Assembly: GCF_028453695.1 (NCBI RefSeq)
Contig: NC_135782.1
Location: forward strand, 13,875,190 to 13,939,189
Reading direction: 5' to 3'
DNA: 64,000 nucleotides
Origin: Augochlora pura
Taxonomy: Eukaryota > Arthropoda > Insecta > Hymenoptera > Halictidae
The first letter of the stretch is position 1. Every line of letters begins with the position of its first letter. The notes beneath the pieces are model-generated. The model was not told the origin of the DNA. It made no database searches and saw only the letters and a program-made list of their open reading frames with translations. A program made the translations under genes and the position numbers. Positions 55,122-64,000 of this stretch are shown here, one piece after another.

Positions 55122-56400
55122 GTGAGTACATATTTTTCTTCCATCCCTCCATCACCCCCCACCCCTCTACCAGCCAAACCATCATTATACAATTCAGTTC
55201 ATGTGAAGAAAAAAATATATGTTTAATAATCCGAAAGATTCTTCAAAATGTCAACGCGACGACTAGTGTATAAATCAAGAGAAAATCGTTCACGCTTATG
55301 CACCGGGTGTCAATAAATTATATATCATAGTTTCGGACAACGAATATTTCATATTAAATAAATTAAATAGGATAAATAAAATAGAATCAATTAAGTGGAA
55401 TAAATGAAATAGAATGAATTAAATGGAATAAATAAAATAGAATAATTAAATAGAATTTTAAAAGAAGAAACAAAGTTCAAAAAAGAGGTCAGCTTCCAAA
55501 AAAGAAGCAAAATTTAGAAAAAAGAATCTTCAACAACAGACAAATATATAAACAAAAATCAAATTTAAAGGACATAGGAATTTAGGAAATCTTTTTTGTT
55601 ATTAAAAATCGGAATAATTACGACCAACAAAATGTACAGTACTGTTCTCAGAGAAGAATATATAACCTCTTACATATTACTATAAACTGTATACTAAATA
55701 CCATTGCATCGTCGCCTAACTCGGTGATGATGCGAAAAGCAAACGATTCTTTTTACACGGCCATAAATCCGTATCTTCGTTCGGGCCACCCGTTAGACGC
55801 GAGGGAGCCGTGTTCGTTACGCGGTTCATAATACGGCGGTGATGTGGCATCGCGCGGACGTCCGAGCAATAACTCGGCCGGGTCTTAATTACTTTAATTA
55901 ATTAGGAAACGCGGGTCGTGGAAGTCCGATCTTATGACCGCGCGAACGTGTGTAGCCGGGGAGCGCGGAAACGGAGACGGTGCAACCGTATGCAGACGGG
56001 GACGACGGCGCGCGCGCGCGGGAAACACAGGCGGATAACACTTGTACCCGGAACGCCGGAACGCGCGTGTGTACAACCATCCTCGAAATGTCTTCGTTAA
56101 TAATTTCCGGGCCGAACGATTGCGCAACCGACACCCCGGCACGATGTAAAATTGATTTTTCTAACAACGAGTGCGGCGCGTGCTTCGCCGACGCCGCCGC
56201 CTGCATTATGCACGGGAAAAGTAACCGGAATTTCGCGATCTAAAATTCTGCGGCGCTCGAGGCGTCGTAAAAATGTGTGTCCCGTAAGTTTCGAACTTTT
56301 TTTCGTGCGAAATCGATAGACTGTATTTATTGTTTAACGTTGATCTATTATGTTATTGGGAGCACAAATTAGTTCGGTCCGTTTTCAAAAGATAGCTCTA
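55122..56400. other. No gene recognised; AT repeat then CpG-rich island
   Basis: AAATAGAATAAATTAAAT-type repeats at 55350-55450. AT-rich to 55720, CpG-rich island 55730-56260. Overlapping frames of 60-102 codons on both strands have no recognisable motif. Possibly regulatory; unproven. Confidence 0.45.
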
Positions 56401-56500
56401 NNNNNNNNNNNNNNNNNNNNNNNNNNNNNNNNNNNNNNNNNNNNNNNNNNNNNNNNNNNNNNNNNNNNNNNNNNNNNNNNNNNNNNNNNNNNNNNNNNNN
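56401..56500. other. Assembly gap (100 N)
   Basis: Exactly 100 N. The right side starts abruptly inside arm 2 of the long inverted duplicate. The flanks do not overlap each other, unlike the first gap. Confidence 0.99.
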
Positions 56501-57262
56501 GTTCGTCCCTGTAAATCCTTCATAACCTCGGGATATCCAAAAACTCGACGATATTCAAACTGTTGTAATTTCGCGAACAAATATCGCACGGCGATAAACT
56601 TTAACTCGTTTTAAAGATCGAAGTCTCCACTTTCATCGACTGTAGCGCGTTTTCCACCAAGATTATTTCTCACGACGTTCTGCGCGGAAAACTCAAGATA
56701 AATTTTTCTTTTAGAATGCTCGACATTTACAGGTCTCTCAGATCAATGGAAAATGTTCTTCGTGGTTGCATCTACCATGGATTCGAAGACTGAATCTTCC
56801 CCTTTATAAAGACTCCTCAAAACTTACTCTACGATTTATTTTTGGCAGCATTACGGGGTAGAATCGTGGGCCATGTTTTGTCTTGTAGAGCTATCGCGCA
56901 CTTTGTATTACTTCAGACTAATACGAAGCGTGGTACACCTTGCATTCATAGCTCCACAAAGTGGTGAAACATAGTCGTAGAGCAAAGTTTAAGAGCTCTT
57001 TGCAAAGGTGAAGCTCCATACTTTCAAGCTATATTAGAGTCAGTTATAGACAAATTGTGTTCAATGTGTCTCTAAATTGGGATTTGGATACATTGTTCAG
57101 AAGAAGTACTGAAAGTTTACACTCAGCCTCTTAAACCCAACATCTCTTAAACTAATAACAGAATTTTACCTATTATTATTGTAAAGTTACTTTTCTTTTT
57201 ATTGTTCTTGCGAAATTATTTGTATTCGTTACGTGGGTAATTATTTAATATTGGTTAATTAT
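56501..57262. repeat. Long inverted duplicate, arm 2
   Basis: Reverse-complement partner of 46775-47531, starting at the gap edge with GTTCGTCCCTGTAAATC. The alignment cannot be followed leftward because of the gap, so the true arm may be longer. Confidence 0.9.
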
Positions 57263-58589
57263 TTAATATCGCATAATTATTTTTATTAGTCCCATATTTT
57301 TTTCCACGGCAAAATTTAATTGCAACATCCCAGCGAATAATTCGATATCCTCAATACACGGTCGTAAAGACAATTTTATCGTGCCGAATAATCGAAGAGA
57401 AGCAAGACCGTAATATCTGTCAGAGTTCTTTATCGCTGAAAGTTAATTTCACGAATCGCGATCAACTGCCGAACCGGTCTTCGTACAAAACAATTAAGTA
57501 ACCGAGGAGAACGGTCAATCAGGAATCTCGGAGCGGAAACCGAGAAAGTCAAGGTCGCGTGGAGAAACAGCAAGAAGCCTCAGCTTTTCAGTATAACTGC
57601 CTTCTGGAGTGATAAGCTTTAAAATAATAAGTGAAAAAAATATAAATAATTTCCTTAAATTCTTAAATTTTCTTAAATTTCTAAGATATTTTCCATCTAT
57701 TATAAGATCTATTTCTATCCGACTAAGACTGTATAGTATAGTAAGGTGTCAAAGAATTCCAGTTCCATGTCGTCGTGAGAACTTCGGCAAAACCATGAGA
57801 GCGATCTTCCGGTCCCAAGGGGGGGGAACGATATTAAAATGCTGTCACCGGTTTTTACGAAAAAACCGTCGATCGTGCGGTCGCCGCTCGCAATTTTTGC
57901 CGTTGCATATCTCGGTCGGTTTCTCTTCTTCGTGGCTTTTTCTATCCGGGTCTTTTCTGTCCAAGCGCAAGAACGCCGCGCGCGGCCAACTCATTCAACT
58001 TTTTCAGTCGGCCGGGTTCGTCGAAACGGGAAATTAATTGGCGCCTTCCCCCCTCCCTCCGCCATCCTCCACTGTTTAACCTGAGCGCTGCGCGGAGCGG
58101 CGACGCGAGACGGCGTGTCCCGGGCGAGATTGTTTAATTAGAAATTGACTTGATTTAAATTAACAGGAATCACACAGGGTCGGGGGGGTTTAATTTACGA
58201 TCCGCCGTAACGCAATATCAGCCGCGGCGGTAATAATTCTGATATAATAACGCAACGTTTACGGAGGGTAATGCCGTTCCAATTTCTTGTAATATCGCCC
58301 GGGCGTATCTCATCCGGTATTATAACCTGAATTCCTATCTCCGAGGCGTTGTATCCACTTCCCCGGGGGCCCCCGAGATTTTATTGCCACTTTTATTGTG
58401 AAAGTGTCTGTACAAGAAGTGTACAGGGTGGTCCGATTAAACGTTGCCACCGAAATATCTCTTTTGATGGCGGCGTCGCGAACAAACGTTTCGCAAGAAA
58501 TTCGATCGATGAATGGGGGGAATAACGTGTAGGAACTTGATCAGAGGCTATATGGAAATTAGACACGTTGCTGAGGAAGATACTCTGTC
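57263..58589. other. No gene recognised; mixed DNA with CpG-rich island
   Basis: AT-rich 57263-57740, CpG-rich 57760-58380 with a G-run at 57820-57827. A 142-codon plus frame (57609-58037) crosses both compositions without motif. ACAGGGTGGTCCGATTAAAC at 58424 looks like a worn MITE end. Confidence 0.4.
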
Positions 58590-59100
58590 GAGAAACACGT
58601 GTGCAGAGTTTTAGGTTAGGTTACGTTAGTATAGCTAATTCTATAGTTTGAGTAGTTTTATCTATTTTTATTTGAAATTTTTTAAGATGTTGGAGTAAAG
58701 GAGTTTTTGAAAGTAAAAGATTGATTTTTGTACACTGCAATAAAAATTTTAGGTTAGGTTATACGCGACAGTATACTTAATTTTATAGGTCAGGAAGTTT
58801 CGTGTGTTTTTAATTGAAATTTTGTCGAAATAGTTTTTAGACGTTAAAGTAAAAGATTGTTTGGAGATACAAGGACAATTTTTGTATCCCGCGGTTAAAG
58901 TTTGAGGTTAGGTTATACATGCCAATATAGCTAATTTTATAGATTAGGAAGTTTAATATATTTTTAATTGAAATTTTGTTAAGATATTCTTGGGACATCA
59001 AAGTAAAAAATTTTTGTTAAAATGAAAGAAGATTTCCATATACCGCGGTTAAAATTTTAGATTAGGTTATACGTGTCAGTCATAGCTCAGGAAGTGTTAC
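58590..59100. repeat. Tandem repeat, unit about 150 bp, four units
   Basis: TTTTAGGTTAGGTTATACG (or variant) near 58610, 58748, 58908 and 59057, each followed by ATAGCTAATTTTATAG and TTTTTAATTGAAATTTTG segments. Confidence 0.82.
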
Positions 59101-59182
59101 GAACTTTTATATTATCTACATATATAATATACAATACAGTATTTAATATACACAGTATATAATACTATAAATATATATATAT

Positions 59183-59352
59183 TAAAATTGTTATAACACG
59201 TTCCAAAATTATTATAATAAATATCACCAAAGCATAGATTGACAAAATTGTTGAAATTGTAACTATTATACGAGTCATCAAACTGAATTTCACACGGGTA
59301 GAATAAATTTTCTTTTCAGATTTTTAATTGAAACGTCTTAGAGTGCGAAGGG
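59183..59352. mobile_element. Truncated piggyBac-type MITE, CCCTTTGCACTCGA family
   Basis: Right end GAGTGCGAAGGG finishes at 59352 before TTAA (59353-59356). The interior ATTGTTATAACACGTTCC matches the family. The left end is lost. Confidence 0.72.
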
Positions 59353-59356
59353 TTAA

Positions 59357-59739
59357 GAAAAAAAATGATAATTTCGTCGTGAAACTTCGTTCGCGGAAAA
59401 TCCAGCCGTGCCCCAAAGGGGTCAAGACCGCGCCGAGATAAAAACAAATTCTTCGCGGCGGCGCACCGGGCGACATTTCGTTTTTTCCCCCCCACGGATC
59501 GGATTCTCCCCCGGTTCTCTCGCTATCGAGACACCGACGTCCGAAAGGATATCGCCGCGATAATCCGGAACATCCTCATTTCCAGCGGTTTAATACCTTT
59601 ATGGCACGACAAGAACGTTATTAGCATCGACCGCCGTCGTTCTTTCCCGTCCGTCCTCTGCTACCCCCTCCCCTCCCTTCGCCGTTCACTTTCGCGTTCC
59701 TAAATTTAATTAAATTTCACGGTTTTTCGCGATTAAAGG

Positions 59740-59784
<45 letters not shown>

Positions 59785-59999
59785 GGGGCAGGCAAGAGGT
59801 AAACGCCTTGGGCCGTCTTAACTCCTCCGCGATGCCGCGGAGTGACGTCGAATATCATTTCGCAAACCTGGCCGGTTTCGAACAATTATTCGTGTCTCGG
59901 AATCGTTTTCGGCCGCGGCGCGGTCCTATGCTTTAATTGGACCGGCCTGGAAGCATTGCCGCGGACGATGAGAAGTTTCCCGAGGCGTTACCTAACAAT
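59357..59999. other. No gene recognised; CpG-rich island with 40-G run
   Basis: GC-rich throughout. A 40-base uninterrupted G homopolymer occupies 59741-59780. A 71-codon plus frame (59842-60057) is unrecognised. Confidence 0.5.
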
Positions 60000-61150
60000 T
60001 ACGCTATTAGATGTGCTGTTGTCTTTTGGCACAGTGATAGGGCCAAGGATATTGTAAGAAACAGTGCTGTGTTTCAAGTAACGGCGATATCAATTAAATT
60101 ATTTTTATTCTAATAAGACAACTTTTTTGTTATAGTATGTGCTGTTGCTTTCTAACTTCGTACTTATTTATTTTCTTAATAACATCATCGTATTTATTTT
60201 CTTAACCCAACAATTTTGCTATAAGACCTGCTGTTGATTATGATTAATGTACAATATGTACAATGAATACCGCGAAAGAAACTACAACTAAATTATAACA
60301 GCGCAACAACTTAAAACGCTCTTCACTCGTCGGCTTCCAAATCAACTCTGCCCGTGCTGCTTAAAAACGAAAACCGTTACGCGATCGTCGCCACACATCT
60401 ATAAACAAACGCGTTGCTATTGCAGCGGCAAGCTTCGCCCGCTCTCTTTCATCTCCCTCGCGGCAGATACAATGTCTTCGTCTACAGCTCTTAGCCCAAT
60501 TCTAAATTACGATACTACATTATTCTCATTTTCTTAACCTAACAATTTTACTATAAGATATGCTGTTAGTTTGTAGTAATATGTCAAGGAATATTACACA
60601 AAGCAGTGCTGTATTTACAGCATCAGCAATATTCATAAAATTATTTTCATTTTCCTAATCTAACACTTTCGCTATAAGATGTTCTGTTGTTTTTTAATAT
60701 CGTGTCAGATCTAGAAATGTTAAACAAAATAGTACTATATTTTCAGTAATAGCAATATTTGTAATATTGTTCTTCACTTGCCTAGCATAACAATTTCGCT
60801 ATAAGATGTGCTGACGCTTTCTAAGTCTCAGGAATACTATACAAAGCAGTACTGAATTTTAAATAACAATAATATCTACAAAATAATTATCATCTTTCTC
60901 GACCATAAATCTTTCTTAAAGCTTTCAAAGAAATTGCTATTAAAAAGTTGAAGCACCTCCAAAAGAATACAGCTATAACGATCAAATTAAAAGCTTTACT
61001 ATTACAAATTTTTGTCGTATTTCTAACCTAACAATTTCGCTATAGGGCGTGCTGTGACTCTTTAATACGGCGGGGCCCAAGATATTATACAAAACAGTGC
61101 TGGATTTTAAATAACAGCAATATCCACAAAATAATAATAATTTCCTCGAC
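60000..61150. repeat. Tandem repeat, unit about 125 bp, interrupted
   Basis: TATAAGATGTGCTGTTG-type words near 60005, 60134, 60217, 60555, 60677, 60800 and 61042, with CTAACAATTT(C/T)(G/A)CTATA before and ACA(A/C)AGCAGTGCTG after. A GC-richer unrelated block (about 60260-60520) interrupts it. Confidence 0.82.
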
Positions 61151-61204
61151 CATAAATTTCTTTCAAAGCTTTCATAAAATTGATATTAAAAATTGTTAAT
61201 ACCT

Positions 61205-61300
61205 TTCAAATTGCTATTAAAAAATTTTAATATCTTTAAAATTGCTATTAAAAAATTTTAATATCTTTAAAATTGCTATTAAAAAATTTTAATATAAATA
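61205..61300. repeat. 31-bp tandem repeat, three units
   Basis: TTGCTATTAAAAAATTTTAA at 61211, 61242 and 61273, exactly 31 bp apart and nearly identical: recent expansion. Confidence 0.92.
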
Positions 61301-61420
61301 ATAAAGTATCCCAAAATAATACAGCTAAAACGAACAAATCAAAGGATTAACTATCAGTAATTTTGGTCACGTATCCAAGATTTCGGACCAGAACACATAG
61401 ATTAGCGAACTCATCATTTC

Positions 61421-61475
61421 AACGAACGCAGTACGAACGCACTACGAACGCACTACGAACGCGCGGCGAACGCAC
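61421..61475. repeat. 12-bp GC-rich minisatellite
   Basis: About five units around CGAACGCACTA with few changes. Confidence 0.9.
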
Positions 61476-62039
61476 GGGTCGCGGGAAGTGCGAAAAGGAA
61501 GTCTGGAGGGTCGGAACCAGTTAATGAGTATACAGTCTAACGATACCTCCGGGTTTCCCCTTACGCGGGCGCCGCGTCGCATCGGTTTCGCGAGTCGTAC
61601 ACGGCATTACATCGGGAACCACGCTCGGGATCCCACTTATGTGCGCGCGCGCGCGAGCGCGGGGCAGAGCCAGATTGACGTCTTGGTGCTGATTAGTTGG
61701 GAGCACCGATGGGGTTTCTCTTCCCTACGGAGAAGCCCTTACGACACCGTGAACCCTCGGCCAACTGAAGGCCTTTAAGTTCTGATTAACGCAGTCTGAA
61801 CTCTGTGCCAATGTCATAATCCCTTTGATAAGGGCATTCTGCGATTATTACGCTTGTGCCGGGTGCGTGTGCGCTCCTCCCCCTCTTTCCACGGGTCCTT
61901 CTTTCTCTTCGTCTCTTTGTCCTTGTCTATGCTCCGCTATCGATCAGCAAGATTCTTTGCCGTTCGCGTACTACGCGGGCCAACTTATGTCGATTGATCC
62001 GCTGCTCTGAACGGTAGCTACGAGGTTCTGTCGCCCATA
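61476..62039. other. No gene recognised; CpG-rich island
   Basis: GC-rich, with alternating GCGCGC at 61641-61655. The 96-codon plus frame (61488-61778) is unrecognised. Confidence 0.45.
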
Positions 62040-62960
62040 GATGGCCTAACTAAGAATTAGCTTTGATATGGGTTTAACTGGGGTTTAACTAAGAATTAGC
62101 TCAGGTCTAGATTTAATCCTGGCTTGGTCCAGAACTGTCGCAGATCCAGATTTACATCTGGCCTAATTTAGAACTAGCTGAAGTTCACATATAAGTTTGG
62201 TCTAATTTAGAACTAGATCAGGTTCAAATATAAGTCGAGTTTAATTTAGAACTACGTTTGGTTCAAATCTAAGTCTGGTGTAAGCTAGAACTAGCTTAGG
62301 CTCAGATTTAAGTCTGACCTAATCTACAACTAGCTTAGGCTCAGATTTAAGTCTGGCCTAATCTACAACTAGCTTAGGCTCAGATTTAAGTCTGGCCTAA
62401 TCTACAACTAGCTCAGGTTCAAATATAAGTCTGGATTAATCTAGAACTTCAATCTGGCTTAATCTAGCACTAGCTTAGGTTTTGATGTAAGTCTGGCTTA
62501 ATCTAGAACTAGTTTAAGCTCAGATCTAAATCTAGTCTAAGCTAAAACTTAAATCTCACTTAATTTAGAGTTAGCTCAGGCTTAGATGCATGGCTGGCCT
62601 AGTCTAGAATTAGCTCGAACTGAGGTCTAAGTGTGGTCTAATCTAGAACTTAAATCTCGCCTAATTTAGAGCTAGCTTAAGCCTAGATCTAAGTCTGGTC
62701 TAAGCTAGAACTAGCTTAGGCTCAGATTTAAGTCTGATCTAAGCTAGAACTAGCTTAGGCTCAGATTTAAGTCTGATCTATTCTAGAACTAGCGCTTTGG
62801 TACTGATATATGTCTGGGCTAATCCAGAACTAACTTAGACCCAGATCTAACTCTGACTTAACACTAAACTACTTCAAAATTAGATATAATCTTGGATGAA
62901 GCTAGAAGTACCTTGGACCTAGATCTAAACCTGGTGTAACTTGGAACTGACTTGGAATAG
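62040..62960. repeat. 39-bp tandem array (ACTAGCTTAGGCTCAGATTT)
   Basis: CTAATCTACAACTAGCTTAG plus GCTCAGATTTAAGTCTGGC repeats with a 39-bp period, nearly identical at about 62282-62410 and diverged on both sides. Shares CTAAT/TTAG words with the degenerate arrays at 3.7-7.9 kb. Confidence 0.9.
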
Positions 62961-63595
62961 AGCTAGACGAGGATATGGAACTGTTACTAGGTTGGAAGTA
63001 GTACAAATGAATTAAGGTTTAAACATGTTTAAAGTAGAAGTGGTCGAAGATTAACTATGTTTGAATTATAAGGTTGAGGATGTCAGAAAGAAGACGGATG
63101 AAAGTTTATTCACATCGAGGAGACAAAAGTTTCACTATGTTTGAAGTAGTAGGAATCGAAGTTTGAAGTAGTGGAGATTGAAGTTTGAAGTTTGATGATG
63201 TTTGAAGTAGTGCAAATCGAAGTTTGATGACGTTTTTGGGGATGGATGATGTTGAGAGATAAAATTGGATATGAAGCTTACATTTTGGCAATTGTGGATA
63301 TGGAGACGATCTGGATGTTCTTGATATATGTTGTCAATCTCAAGTCTCTGGAGATTTTTATGGGAAATTGTAGAACTTATCGTGACCTAACTCAGACTTA
63401 TATCGGTACTTATACTATTTCCATAATTTCCAAAATCATTTGATAAATTATACATACATTTGTTTGTCAGTGATATAGATACAAATTAGGTTTGTTCCGC
63501 GTTAGGTCTAGGTTAAAATGGGGTTAGGTCTAGTTCAAGTTAGAGTTAGATCTATACTAATTATAATTCAGCTACAGATTAGTTTGGAATTATAC
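62961..63595. other. No gene seen; loose GAAGTTTGAAGTAGTGGA repeats
   Basis: AAGTTTGAAGTAGT words recur at 63120-63225. The rest is AT-rich with a short AGGTTAGGTCTAG stretch at 63500-63560. Confidence 0.55.
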
Positions 63596-64000
63596 AATGT
63601 GGTCACTTAATATTTAATCGCCTGCGTCTCGAATGGCTTTACGATTCTCAAAACATTGACGATGTTCACGTTGTTGTAATTTCGTTCAAAAAAATCGTAC
63701 GGCGAGGAACTGTAGCTCATTCTAAACCCTAAAGCCTGTACTTCCACAGTCTCTAGTTCAGTTTACTCAAAAATTGTTTCTTTCGCCGCCACATATCTGA
63801 CTCTAAAGATAAATCTCTTTTCAAAAATTCCCAAAATTGACAAGCCTCTCAAATCATCGACAAATTTTTCTGGCGACTAAATCCACTACAGATTTAAAGA
63901 TTGAATTCTTCCTCTTCGCAACGACCCCTCAAAATCTGCTGTACGATTTTTTCCAGCCGTTTTATAAAACAAAATCGAGGAGGAAGTTTAGTCGCCTGAA
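63596..64000. repeat. Diverged copy of the 46.8-kb dispersed repeat (reverse sense), runs off the window
   Basis: Same order of words as arm 2 at 56530-56850: GTTGTAATTTCG, CGTACGGCG, GACAAGCCTCTCAAATCATC, GATTGAATTCTTCCTCTTCG, CTGTACGATTTTTTCC. Identity is clearly lower than between the two arms. Confidence 0.7.

Noticed and set aside
1..64000. tRNA, snRNA or rRNA genes
   Set aside because: A visual scan for GGTTCGAATCC-type B boxes and snRNA starts found nothing convincing; a tRNAscan-SE/Infernal run would decide.

Overview
The window looks like non-coding DNA from an insect nuclear genome, most likely a hymenopteran (bee, wasp or ant). The grounds are an AT-rich background broken by CpG-rich islands, mariner, Tc1, TTAA-targeting and Transib-like transposons of insect type, an insect LINE ORF1, and long degenerate arrays built on TTAGG/CTAAC-like words. 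The order-level assignment is an inference. I found no bacterial features and no complete host gene. The only long intact reading frame I trust is a LINE ORF1 (44851-45936, minus). One 53-nt candidate exon (55069-55121, plus) is the best hint of a host gene.

Layout. 0-10.5 kb: a 100-N gap flanked by identical 47-bp ends; a Tc1/mariner element (1636-3616) split by a Transib-like element with RSS-like ends (1656-2757); degenerate CTAACTT arrays; a duplicated 150-bp GC-rich module (6.0 and 7.86 kb); a second Transib-like copy (9281-10519). 10.5-25 kb: precise 28-bp and about 27-bp tandem arrays, blocks of an approximately 185-bp satellite (8.9, 14.6 and 19.1 kb), a 145-bp satellite (21.6-23.0 kb), a second copy of the deleted mariner (18101-18960), and several GC-rich islands. 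25-37 kb: two solo LTRs of one family (25998-26796 and 27514-28529), then 29-, 52- and 27-bp arrays. 37-47 kb: a nest of TTAA-flanked MITEs, mariner remnants, and an ORF1-only LINE inserted in a microsatellite inside a MITE. 47-57 kb: a 310-bp repeat array, a Tc1 element with long inverted ends, a TA-flanked MITE, a 72-bp array, and a 750-bp inverted duplicate ending at the second assembly gap. 57-64 kb: more arrays (150, 125, 31, 12 and 39 bp), a 40-G homopolymer and GC-rich islands.

No genes work together here in a pathway sense. What the window records is a history of insertions: transposons inside transposons, and tandem expansion inside both transposons and unique DNA. Most other long reading frames are artefacts of CT/GA microsatellites or of period-3 tandem repeats and are not annotated.
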